A stretch of 64,000 bases of DNA, taken from positions 3,472,001-3,536,000 of the forward strand of contig NC_135242.1 in assembly GCF_947623445.1 (NCBI RefSeq). The letters run 5' to 3'. Shown here one piece after another: positions 38,942-50,190 of this stretch; positions within the stretch are counted from its first letter, which is position 1, and each line of letters begins with the position of its first letter. The notes beneath the pieces were generated by a model. That model saw nothing but the letters and a program-made list of their open reading frames with translations, was not told where the DNA came from and searched no databases. The DNA is from Clavelina lepadiformis. Taxonomy: Eukaryota > Chordata > Ascidiacea > Aplousobranchia > Clavelinidae. Position numbers and translations under genes: made by a program.

Positions 38942-41851
38942 TTAAATTGACTTTTCTTGCAAAAAATTTCGACAGGATCTCAGGCATTGTTGATAAACAA
39001 CTTCAAAATCTTCATCATCAGTGCCCTGAAACAACAGTTTCATCTCATGCAACTAAAGATTATGATTTCTATCATAATCATCTACACAAACTTGATCCTA
39101 GTAATAAGAGCTAATGTATACCGAGCATAAGATTTCCTCTATTTTATCAACTGTCATCAAATGCAAGCCAGACCAAGAAAATACAGCAAATAAAACAAGT
39201 TTAAGCTACCGTCAATTAAAGTTGCACTATCAAATTACTGAACAAGATAGTTCTACTTCACCAATATTTTATTGCAGTGTTATTCTGTCAAAGAATTAAG
39301 TTGAGAGAAAGGGTAAGTAAAATTTAAATTTAATTTTGCAGGTTAAATCTAACTTATAATTAAAATTAATTGATCAAGTTTAGCATAGGTATATAAGAAA
39401 ATACTGGATTACGGTTGCGCAACAAAGAAAATGTGAAAACGATTGTAAACCATTCTCAAACATGCACTTCACTAAGTGGGCAATAAAATTGTACGCACTG
39501 ACTTGTAATCATACCAATAAGACATCATATTATCTTAAACTCACATAATATGGGTCCTCAATGATTCCACCAGACGACTTATCGTCGTCAAATGAGCCTA
39601 AAAGCAGTAACTGGGCTTTGTATGATTTTTTTGGCGCCATATTCTGCAGATTGCTGCACAAATGTAAAAAAATCACAATGGGTAATCTTTAGTCTTAGAA
39701 GGTAATCGAAGGTAAATCTTTAATCACCACACAGCAAATTTTAACCTCATATTGCTGTCATCCATTCCGAAAATGTAGTCAAATTCATCGTAGTCCTTTG
39801 CCGTGATCTGACGAGCTCGATGGTTTTCAACATGATGAAAAATTTTATGCTTTTTCATACATTTTTGGCCTCTACGATCTGGTGATGATCCAATTTCATA
39901 ACGAGATGTAGCTGCACTATCTACTCGCCACTGAATTTTAACAATCATAATAAAGGTTTTCAAAAAGAGAGCAGGGCTTTAAAAACGACAATCCAGCTTT
40001 TTCAAATAAATACAAAAAAATTGCTGTTAAAAACTGTGTTTGTTGATGTCATACTTACAAAAATATTAAACAAAAATTATTCTATTTTTTTTTCACCGCA
40101 TTTTTAATCTAAATTTTTTAACGTTTTCGGCTATGGGGCATTCCTAAATTTAGCAATTTTTAAGTGAAAACGTTGGGGCTCGTAAATGGGGTCAAAAACT
40201 AAAAATTTTCAAAAGTGGTTTTGAAAATTTAGTTTAGGTTTATACCGAATGGGACCAGTCTATTTAACTTGAACTTTTTAAACATAACTAAAGTATGAAC
40301 AACCCTAAGCTGCATGTTACTGGCACGGCTGGAAAGTTTGCGAATTGAGCAGCTGATGCAGATTGAACCCATTTCTTTAGAATCAAGAAAAAGATTTGGT
40401 TGTGATCCGTGCACGTGTTTAAATAGTGAAATTTCTGACCAAAATGGCTGCACATGGGATTGAAATAAGCCACACATTGCTAACTCTGCAGCTATTTTTT
40501 GCAGCTATTTGGTCTGTAGGACCTAATTTCTTGTTAAAGCATGTAAATTCTGCTTTTAGACTCACATGGTAATTCCTACCAAAATGCTTCTGGCAATTAA
40601 AAGTGAACAGTCAGGTTGGAAAGTTTGCTAAGTGTGCAGGGGATAAAAAGTCCGCAGACTGCTTTGTGCATATAAACCCAAAATTTGTGCGAATTTCTCA
40701 AAAATATGTTCCCAAACATAGGCCATTTATAAACTACTTTATGAATTCATAGTTAATCTGGCAATGCTTCTGACGCAAATGACTACAAAAAGTCATATCT
40801 GTACAATTCTTTTGCAAAATAAACAAAGTTTTCTGAATGAATTGCGCATATAATTGTTATGTTTTGGGCTTATTGAGCCGAGAATTACTCACTCAAAATC
40901 AGAAAACTCTCCAATCTGGGCTAAGTGTGCGAGTGATTAAAATTAATTGCGCGTATAATGGTTATTGTTTGTTGTTATTGCCTGAAGGAATTTCTCACCC
41001 AAAAACAGCAAACTTTCCAATTTGGGTGAAGTGTAAGTTGCTATATATAAATAAAACGTGTAGAAGTATGAAACCTTCAACATCAGGGCTTCCCAAACTG
41101 GGGGTCGCAACCCCGCAAGGGGTCGCGTAACGAACGTCAGGGGTCGCAGAGCGTATACCAATTTTACACGAAGTACAAAATACAATCAAAACAAAATATC
41201 GTTCCAGCCTAATCAACATTAAAACCGCCTTGAGACCAGCATTAGCAGATGTTGAGCCACGGCTGGACTTGCTTTGTAGCAGAAAGCAGTCGCACCAATC
41301 ACACTGAATAAATGTGTGTGCTTTTTTTGTTTCCAGTGGCCTACATATGTGTAAAGTAGTAAGTAGGCTTTGAGTACTGGTTGCTTGAATTCAGTCTTTG
41401 CATCTCAATAAATGTCACTAATGACAAAGGTATATTTCGCACTGCTAATCAATTTAAACGTGAAGGGTCGCGGAAAACTTCAGAAGTTTGAAAGGGGTCG
41501 CGAGCAAAAAAGTTTGGGAAGCCCTGTTCTACATGATAATAAATACAGAAATCTGGTTTGAATACAGCAATGACTCACATTTGCCAGTACACCTTTTTCC
41601 TGAAGTAACTGCTTAAAACAAGCTTCAGCAATGGGTGATCGGCAAATGTTCCCTGAATAGGTAAAAACATTACTGATTTAGTAGAATAAATGATAGTGTG
41701 CTGGGTCTAGTTTACAGGTTTATGCTATGTCTATTTGTCTTGTTTTGTAATTTACTAAGTCGTCGTAACGTGACTACTCAAGTGCTCATTGTACGCAATT
41801 TATACCATAAAACCACTTACCCAAACAAACGAACAGCGCTGAATTCGACAT
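38942..41851 (-). pseudogene. Second ACP1-type phosphatase, one-base frameshift in exon 4
   Basis: Five exons: 41851-41821, 41652-41579, 39930-39746, 39654-39545, 39025-38942 (stop TAA). The sequence reads MSNSALFVCLG, then NICRSPIAEACFKQLL with the intact CX5R loop (CLGNICRS), WRVDSAATSRYEIG, MDDSNM, EDPYY and FEVVYQQCLRSC. Exons 2 and 3 are the same lengths (74 and 185 bp) as in the plus-strand ACP1, with identical phases. Exon 4 is 110 bp instead of 109. A run of five A at 39600-39604 (TTTTT on the coding strand) shifts the frame before GSFDDDKSSGG. With four, the frame would run through to the last exon. Everything else looks intact, so a recent loss, an allele or a homopolymer sequencing error are all possible. 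Intron 2 carries a hAT element. Confidence 0.8.
41084..41526. mobile_element. hAT element in intron 2 of the second ACP1 gene
   Basis: 443 bp with inverted ends CAGGGCTTCCCAAACT and AGTTTGGGAAGCCCTG. The flanks TTCAACAT (41076-41083) and TTCTACAT (41527-41534) match at 7 of 8 positions, suggesting an older insertion than the others in this window. Confidence 0.82.
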
Positions 41852-42358
41852 CTTCGATGTAATTAACCTAAAAGTGCAACTTCTGAACCACTTTCATAAT
41901 GGCCTTGGAAGTTGGAACCTATTGTGGCCCTTGTGAAATTCACAAAAAAGCTCACCAACGGTGCTTTCCCTAACATAATACGAACTAAATTCTAAAATAT
42001 TACACTACATTTAGTATGCTACTTTGGTGTTTAAAGCTTAAATGTGTTGTGAATACCTACGATTAAAAACAAAAGTAGAGATTTAAGGTCGTGCTTAATT
42101 AAGTTTATTTTACAAAATGTTATATGTTCAAAAATGTCTGTTTACTTATTAGCTTTAGCTTTAGCTTTATTTGAGCTTAATGACCAATTTAAATTGCATC
42201 CACAAATAATAACTGTTTAAAGTTTTTTAAACACGTCAACTTTACTGAAATGGTTGTCAACACGTAACTTATATAATCTCTACATATTATTAATCATCTT
42301 TTGATGGGCGTCTTTATTATACTGAATGCACAACTTACAATGGGCATGATCCACGGAG

Positions 42359-42813
42359 GCGGGCAGTCGATACTTTCAAAGTATAGTGGTTAACGGTACC
42401 AGTATTGGCAAAAAATGTACCGTCGGTTCCGGTATTCGGTACTTTTTCAAAAAAGTAGTTCGGTGCTTTTCCGATATTCGGTACCGGTACTTTTTGTGCA
42501 GCGGATCTTGTTGCAAGTGCAATGTTCACCAAATTTTAATTCAGGTGGAAAAATATTTGAACTCACTCTTTGCGAATTTATTAGACATCTGTGGATTAAA
42601 AAAGAACAAAAGGCGCTATAGGCTAATTGGCATGAAGTTTAAAATAAAATAAATTTTTGGAGACAAACTTCTTAAAGCCTTGAAGTAATCATTTTAAAAA
42701 TAGCGGGACCAACATATATTTCTTGAAAAAAGTGGTTCGGTACAGGGCTTTGGTACTTTTTTCTAAAAGTACCGACGGTATCGTTACTGAAAAAGTATGG
42801 CAGTACTGCCCAT
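42359..42813. mobile_element. GTACCG-rich MITE-like element
   Basis: The ends GGGCAGTCGATACTTT and AAGTATGGCAGTACTGCCC are inverted and imperfect. The interior is rich in GGTACCG and GGTACTTTTT. Related sequence occurs at 49659-49962, and GTACCGG motifs occur near 63190-63440. I could not identify a target duplication. Confidence 0.5.
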
Positions 42814-43217
42814 CTTTGATGATCCAACCATATTACTTCCCTGTGTACTGCGATGTACTCGTAAAGCTAATTCGGTAGCCCTATTTCATGCCTGTACAGT
42901 ACATAGCTACAAATACCTACACACGCTTCAAAGTACCCAGGTTGTTTGGCAAATGCGTAAGTAATAATTCATTGGTTGCGACAGGAAACGCAGCAAAACA
43001 AACAGGACTGCAGTCTATGTTGGTGTTTGTTAGCGGCCTTAGCACATCGTTTTTTTTTTGAAAGAAACACATCAAACAAAACATTGCTGTTATGATTAGC
43101 GCATTTTATTTGTACAAGCTTACACCGAACAAAGATAGAATGTATTAAAAATCTGTATAACACAATTCACCGTAAATTTACCATAAATTGCAAAAAAAGA
43201 AAACAAATCATCACGCT

Positions 43218-45680
43218 TCACTCCCATTCCTCCCAACCTTCAATTTCGCCCTGACAGAAAAATATTTTTACAGACATCAAAGTCATTGCAGAAAGAATCA
43301 GCAAAACAAGTGATAAAATTATACTTTTTATGGCCAAATATATTTTAATACGTTTATTAATCACGACTACGTCATAATTACTAAAACTTCTCACATCTGC
43401 GTCGTCTTCAAGGAGAGCTTCCTTTATTTCATCTTCAGTCATCTCAAGATCGAACTCCTTCTCCCAATCCGAGCTGTCGCCACTCGACGATTCAACAACT
43501 AAAACATAAACCTTGTGAAATATGAAACTTGTCTGGGATATTCTTCTTGTGCCAGGTGCTGGTTCTTCCAAAACCAGTGACGTTACACTACAAGTTATTT
43601 TTGGATTTGAGAAGAGTTTAATCAGCTTACGTTTTTGTGGAGACTCGTCTTTTATCGTGCTATCATTTTCTGCGGCTTTCTTTATATCTTGTATGTCTGT
43701 CTCCTGCTTTTCGGAGGATGCAACTTTGTCTTTAGACATCTCTTTCGACTTATCTGCATCAGAAGGAGTAGAAGAAGTAGAAGTTTGATTTGTGATCTCC
43801 ACACTTACTCCAACTGTATTATCCACTTCAATATCAATACTGGAATCTGAAATGGTAGGCAGTTCAGGGGTGGGAACATTACTGGATGTACTGCTTTTGA
43901 TGGTCGCAATTTCAGTGACAGTAGGCATTTTTGCTTCTTGTGGTGTATCGTCATGTTTTAAGTGATTGGCAGGGGGCTTATCTGTAATATCGTTCTTTCC
44001 CATTTCAGCCAGGTCAGCGTTATTCTTTTCAGGTAAATTTTGAATGTTTTCGACTTTTGTTTCTAAATTGTCATTCGATTGAGTGGCTGGGCAATCAACC
44101 ATATCAAAGTCGTCTGAAAGAAATAACAATAATAATTGAACAACCAATTCTACAGCACGTCCAAGTATCATGGACTATCATTAAGCAGCAAACCTTCATC
44201 ATCCCAAGTAAGCTCGGTGTCTTTTGCTGCGGCCCTCTCCATGATTGAGACCCTTCTCTGTTCCGCCTGTCAATACAAGCACGTGCTGATGCTGGAAAAT
44301 GTTGTTTAATGAACTGACTTTCGATCCAACAAACCTTTTCGAGCTCATCCTTTTTATAAAAGTATCTTGTCCAGAAATCGACGTGTGATACGGCTTCTGG
44401 CACGAGCTTGGTGTACAGTGATCGAACCTTAAAAAGAGTGCGCAGATAAGCAACTTACATCCTTCAAACTCTTAAGAAAGCCTCTAAGATAAGAAAAACC
44501 GACTTCCTTTGAGTCGAGCATTAAAAGTGAAAGTTCCTCCTTTTTCATATCAAGTTCAAAGTCTTTAAGCCAAAGGTCAAATTCAACGAGATCTAAAATG
44601 TTGAATGGAATTTGTTAAAAACAAAGCTCAACTAACATATAGACGTGGCCGTGGTGTCTTAAACTTACTGTCTGGTTCATTGCAATAAGTTGCCGGCGAT
44701 GTTTGTAAGGTGAATAAACGAGCCTGAATGAAGTGCAACAACATAAGCTTATTGAGATTTTTCCTTTTTGTGTTAAATGACTTATTTTTACAACAAATGC
44801 GTATTTAAAATGTTGTTAACTTTAAAAATCTACATTCTAACATAAGCTTACCTAATCTGTACTAAATTACTAAAATTATGGAACTTTTTCTAACCTCAGC
44901 AGGTGACATAACCTTAACCCCTGAAGAAGTTCCCATGAACATGGTTGAGTCGTCATTTTCTATGCAATTACCAATGTTGTTAAAATAAGCTCTGTTGCAT
45001 TGTGTTTGTCATTGACAAGCTTTTCATTACCATTCTCATTTGGTGCTATAGGCGTGACTTGATGGACCACGTTCCCGAGGAATTCACTGATGGAATTTGT
45101 CACGACCTTTGTTGCATGTGACGCCTCGTCCATATTTACCTACCATTAAAGTAGCTTCAACTAGATATAATTTTTACAAAGATAAACTCAAATTTAGAGA
45201 GCTCAAGATTGCTACACAAAAGCTTTCTATCAGCAATAGGGGACATCAAGTCAGAGATGCCAACCACCTTTATTTTAAGTTGCTCCTTCATTGAGCTTGC
45301 AGTGTCGGCAACCAGCTTCGACGTGTCGGTTTTTACAGTTTGTGTGAATTCTTTCATGTCTTTCATCAAGAATTCGTTTGTCTCTGTGAGCTGCGTAAGA
45401 AATGCTACTAAACTTTACACCATCTACTTTAACAGAAAACTTTAGACAAAAAGCTCCGGCAATAAGAAACCTTTTGTTTTGCTGTGTCATATAAAGAGCT
45501 CCAAGAGGAAGAATCCCACCACGAGGATGACGTCGATGAACTTTGGTCTTTTTCCTCCTCTTCATCTCTAAATGGATGACTCGCCGATAATTTACGATGT
45601 TACAACTAAAGGATGAGCAGGTAGGGTACGACTGTTAGTTCTTTGAAACTTGTAGAATCAACTTACCCCTTTTCAGCCAT
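43218..45680 (-). CDS. BSDC1: BSD domain-containing protein 1, complete
   Basis: Twelve phase-consistent exons: 45680-45667, 45567-45471, 45390-45268, 45139-45031, 44959-44895, 44723-44669, 44592-44459, 44427-44335, 44266-44194, 44113-43631, 43498-43395, 43250-43218; 460 residues (human 430). The N-terminal SSSWWDSSSWSSLYDTAKQK and EFLMKDMKEFTQTVKTD match the family. ARLFTLQTSPATYCNEPD leads into the BSD domain, with SLYTKLVPEAVSHVDFWTRY and FYKKDELEK. An acidic Ser/Thr-rich region follows, then DSSDWEKEFDLEMTEDEI and the family's C-terminal GWEEWE. BSD domains are small helical folds named for BTF2-like factors, synapse-associated and DOS2-like proteins; the function of BSDC1 itself is poorly defined. 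The last two introns (132 and 144 bp) are multiples of three and contain no stop in frame. Confidence 0.92.
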
Positions 45681-46337
45681 TTTCTACAAGTAGTATGTAA
45701 AGGCGTTTCCACTTATAAAGCGTTGAGTTAGTCAGTTGTTTATGATTACATCACACATAGCTTTCCTTCTAAGCAAGCCTAAAGGAGATAATTCAACCAA
45801 TTATAGTTCTTGCTGTGATGCAAATATATTTTATATCTGATCATATAGCACGATTATTAATTATGTATGTGCGTCAATACAAAAATACTTCAAATGCAAA
45901 AGTGGCACAAAGTGAAACAAGTGGAAACACTTATGCAACTTTCAGAACAAAACTCCACACAATGTTATAAATCAATTGTTATCTGTAAAAAAGTAACATT
46001 CCCAGAGTAAGGTTAGAAAAACTATAGCAAACACCACTAAAAACATTAAAATGTATTTTTAAATTGTATAAACACAGCTGCAACATTGTAAGCACCATAA
46101 AATCTGTACAACAGCAGCAGTTGAAATTAATAACAAAATCTTGTGCAAAATAAATATAAAAGAGTGCAAAACAAGATACATAATAAATCACATCTAAAAT
46201 TAGATACTGAGTATAATTAATTAGCAGTCACAGTTACCAAATCCAACTACAGTATATGAACGCAAAGCACATAAACATACATTTACGGCATAAACAAAAT
46301 GAAGCAAAACAACTTTGATGTAAACTTGGCTTTAAAC

Positions 46338-48056
46338 CTATGAGGCAAGAGCTTGGTCAATCAAGTCATTGAAGTTGTCTGTGACCTTCTCTGCTGCTAC
46401 ACTCATTTCATGATTCACACCACCTGGTGGTGGTAGATTATCAAGAACTAACGCTGAACCCAAACTGTCCAGTATATGGCGAAGTTGTTCACTAAAGTCA
46501 TTTTCTTGTTTACACTCTGCAAGATTATTGTTTTCATAACTACCATTCAGTGACATATCTTGGTATACCTTGTGAGGCTTTGTCGACTTTTGTTTGTGTT
46601 TGAACTTCTTGCCTCGATGGAGGTTATTTGTAGGTTCTGGTTGCAGAGATGAAATGTCTGACATATTACCTTCAGTTGTCTCACCATTTTCTTCCCTTAA
46701 TGATGATCCATCGTTTCCACTCTGTGAATCGTGAAGAAAGTTTTCTGCAAAGACCACGCACTTTAGGTTATCTAGTTCAGCTTTAAGGTGATGGTTGTGC
46801 AGCATCACAGTGTCAAGCTGATTTTGCAGGATCAAATTATCCTCCTCACCATCAACTTTCTCATTTTGAGATGACTCCAGAAGATGTACAGTGCCGAGAA
46901 TTTTCTCATTTTCCTCCTTCAACTTTGTTACCAGCCCCATCAATTGTTCCTTCTCTTCGTTTGCAAGATGACTAACTTCATCATAATCAGCCGAATCATT
47001 CAGACTTTTTGAAGTGTTTTTGCCATTTTCTTCCGGGCGTGATAGGCTTTGAGGCAAAGTGATCGATGGATCTGACTTGCTTTGATCAATTGGTAGAAAA
47101 CTGGATGAGAGGCTTTTATGCTTGTACCTCTTTGTCACAATGTTTCGAATGGTTCTTGCAAAAGCGTTTACCTTTTCTTTACTGCCAGCTGGTAAGCAGT
47201 ATTCTTGCCTCGGATGGTTAACTTTGTGAGATTTGGTCCCTCTCTGCTGTGTTAAGAAGCACGTCTGACACGTGTCATAGTCCAAGCACTTCAAACATTG
47301 AAATCTTAGGCCAATTATGGGTCGCACTTTGCAAGTAGCACACTGCACATTATGCACAGATGACCTTGATATGTTTAATCTGTGCATGGTCGGCAACCAG
47401 ACTATCGACTGCGGCTCCTTTAACAACCACTGTAAAAAGTGATGTTGAGAAACCATAGACCCTAAAACATCTCTGAAGCAACTTTCTACACTTGGAGTGA
47501 TCTTTCCAAAGCTTCCTGATTCACTGACAGTTTCTGTTATCCGTACAAAATGAGTAATCAGAAGACCAGCCCTGCTTTTGTTTAGCATTGCCAGAGCACC
47601 AGCGTATAACGAAAACAACGATTTGTACTTTGTTTTGATTTCATCATTTCCCATAACAATGAAGAATAATGCAACAGATATTAACGACACATTGGCTTGT
47701 TTAACATTCTTAAATGTTTCAAAAATTAAAATGGTCACATATTTGCACAACTTGGAGGTATCAAATAAATTGTGAACTCCACATGATTTGTAAATGTCAA
47801 TGATAACTTGATGAAGTTTCTTAAAATTAACAACTTCATTTGTGATAAAGTCTACTGGACCCTGGCTCCATAAAATGTGACTTTTGATGGAAGAAAGCAC
47901 CGATGTAGCATTAATTTCATGCAAATGAAGAATACTCTGCAATCGACACAGCTTCAGAGCAGTTCGGTAAACACTATATCTTATGTCACAGTAATCAGAG
48001 TTAATTTTAGTCAAAATTTTATTTAATTCACTCTGTACATTTTTTACATGATCCAT
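46338..48056 (-). CDS. DYTN: Dystrotelin-like protein (dystrophin family, ZZ finger), intronless
   Basis: A single uninterrupted frame of 572 codons. Residues ~23-60 (CDIRYSVYRTALKLCRLQ) resemble the first EF-hand-like region of dystrophin and dystrobrevin. PSVESCF and IVWLPTMHRL match the segment before the ZZ finger. The ZZ finger is complete: Cys239, 242, 254, 257, 263, 266 and His277, 281, with IIGLRFQCLKCLDYDTCQTC in the middle. A coiled coil follows at ~385-445, then a polar tail. Length and finger sequence suggest dystrotelin (human 578 residues) rather than dystrobrevin. No WW or spectrin repeats are present. The family binds dystroglycan-type complexes; the role of dystrotelin is little known. 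The lack of introns contrasts with all neighbours and suggests retroposition or intron loss. Confidence 0.82.
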   Translation of the reverse strand: MDHVKNVQSELNKILTKINSDYCDIRYSVYRTALKLCRLQSILHLHEINATSVLSSIKSHILWSQGPVDFITNEVVNFKKLHQVIIDIYKSCGVHNLFDTSKLCKYVTILIFETFKNVKQANVSLISVALFFIVMGNDEIKTKYKSLFSLYAGALAMLNKSRAGLLITHFVRITETVSESGSFGKITPSVESCFRDVLGSMVSQHHFLQWLLKEPQSIVWLPTMHRLNISRSSVHNVQCATCKVRPIIGLRFQCLKCLDYDTCQTCFLTQQRGTKSHKVNHPRQEYCLPAGSKEKVNAFARTIRNIVTKRYKHKSLSSSFLPIDQSKSDPSITLPQSLSRPEENGKNTSKSLNDSADYDEVSHLANEEKEQLMGLVTKLKEENEKILGTVHLLESSQNEKVDGEEDNLILQNQLDTVMLHNHHLKAELDNLKCVVFAENFLHDSQSGNDGSSLREENGETTEGNMSDISSLQPEPTNNLHRGKKFKHKQKSTKPHKVYQDMSLNGSYENNNLAECKQENDFSEQLRHILDSLGSALVLDNLPPPGGVNHEMSVAAEKVTDNFNDLIDQALAS

Positions 48057-49609
48057 CTGTAAAATATTAAACTACAAAATTCATAACAAATGATTAACTC
48101 CACCATAAGCAGGTTACAGACCACACATTTAAGATACAAGAAAACTCTAGTAAAGTTGATTCCAAGGTACAAAGCTAAAAGCTAAAGTTAGTTTTAAATG
48201 AGATCGATTTAGGCTACTATGTTACAAACGAATGTTTTTTTTAAATCAGTAATATGTAATTTTGAAAAACTGGCTGTTACAATGAAATGCTACATTACAA
48301 AGGAAAGGTTCTAAGCTCATGTATTTGACTTTCTAGGATTTTATTGTCGTTAAGTTGTAAGTTAGTTAACACAAGCATCTAAGAAAAATAGCTTCAAACA
48401 TACAATTTTTTAATAAAACAATTAGGCTACTTTTTATACTGTCTCATTCTGAACTCTCTCAATTCAGATGTAAAGGAGCTATAAGTAGGCTGCGTTGGGC
48501 AAAATTTTATGCAACCTTTGACCTTGGGCAACTGGCAGATTGAGTTGAAGGATAAGACATGGATGGACAATGAGCAAAGATATTACAAAACCTTTGCAGT
48601 TCTCCACTAAGAATAAGAAAGAGCCAGCCTGCAAAACAAAGCACTTTTAAGGTACTTGCCAGTGGAGTAAACGAGCATACCAATTTATATCACAGTACGG
48701 TGACCGGGAGATTTTCGCTGATGGGTTTGTCACTCTCGTTTTGGACAAGGGGAAGAAAGCAATGTGATGGCATAGCAATTAACGATGGGGCTCATATGCT
48801 GGAGGTCTTGGGTTCGAATCTTGCTACTGTTTGACTTCTTTGTTGTCCAAATTTATTTTTGATCTAATTTAGTCATGAGAGGTGAGAGTTTGGGTCAGAG
48901 GGGATTAGTACTAGGTCTAGGTTTACACTTTGGAAGAATTAGTACGTCGTTATAAGTTGAAAATTAGTATACACTTCAATTCACAGACTAGCGTAATTGC
49001 CGGTTACGCAATTGTTATCTTTATTGAAGTAGCTTTTTCCGAATTCGGTAACCGGCAGCCGGTGAAATAGACGTTGCCTTATAAAAAACAAACGGTCTGG
49101 TAAAGTCGGTTTTTGAACAAACATTGAGTTAAGGCTTCAGTCATCATGTTAAATTTCGTATCTTTACACACAATTTCTCATTGAAAACTGCCAGGTTTTT
49201 CAGTCGTCAGTGTGGGGCAGCTTTTTAGGCTAAACATGAACTCTAGCAGAAAACATGAATCAACTATCTTTAAAACATAAATCGTGTATAAGAGAAATGC
49301 TAGGCTAGCAAAACATGTAAACTGGTAATTTTAATGAACTGAGCAGAAATAAACAATACAATAGGCTAGGCTAATATAATTCCTGAAGTAGTCTCTATAA
49401 CTTAATCCAACTTAAACGATAAACAATCTACAGACCTAACTTACAGTTACAAATTCTTTGGTTTATTTTGGTTTCATGGAAGCAAGATTACTTATTTTTT
49501 GTTATGTGACCTCACAAAACAATAATCTCGTATCCAAAGAAAAATTTTCATACTATATTTTCTTGATGGCAAGCAGCGGTTTATATTTGGTATGGTATGA
49601 CAATTTTTA
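48057..49609. other. Intergenic, with a tRNA-like SINE fragment at ~48761-48850
   Basis: At 48761-48850, GATGGCATAGCAATTAACG (box A-like) and TCTTGGGTTCGAATCTTGC (box B-like) suggest a tRNA-derived repeat of a different family from the other SINEs here. It does not form a convincing tRNA. I see nothing else. Confidence 0.4.
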
Positions 49610-50190
49610 TCTTCGAACTGAGGAAAGTCTTTGCACGATTTAAACCCGGCGATCATAGGTGGGCAGTACCGAATCTATATATCGAATTACTTTTTTCAAG
49701 ACATTTCAGTCAGTCCCGGTACTCGGTACTTTTCGCGTGATTTGTTCAAAACTTTTACAAGTATGTGTTCAAAAGCACATGTTAATTAATCCTTAGTACT
49801 AATTGTAAGATCTGTTGATCTTTTTTAATTTAGAAATGTCAAGTAAAATTGTGAACGAGTATCGTCTCATATGTTTTGACCTGGAGTAACCTTTACCGCG
49901 GCATAATAGCGACAACTATTGCATTTGCTGCAGCATCTTTTACACGAAAAGTAGCGGTACCGAGCTAGCCTTTGTGCAAGTTCTGATTGTCACACATTTT
50001 TATTTTGTTTTTTTGATTTTTTATATACCGTATTTAGAACAGTCCACCAGGTCCACTGAAAAGGAGCAAGTGTCGTTAATACCTTGCCCAAGAGCATTAC
50101 AACGGTATGGTGCCACTGGGTATGGAATACGTAACACAAAGCCACGTTTGTTGTGAGGCCAGCACTCGAACCACTCCGCTACCTAGTATG
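49610..50190 (-). mobile_element. tRNA-derived SINE interrupted by a GTACCG-type MITE
   Basis: Same family as 30060-30421. The tail (GAGGAAAGTCTTTGCACG on the plus strand) lies at the left and the head, with GTTGTGAGGCCAGCACTCGAACC, at the right. Between ~49659 and 49962 is a GTACCG-rich insertion (GGTGGGCAGTACCG ... AGTAGCGGTACCG). It replaces about 25 bp present in the other SINE copy, so it postdates the SINE. Confidence 0.65.
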
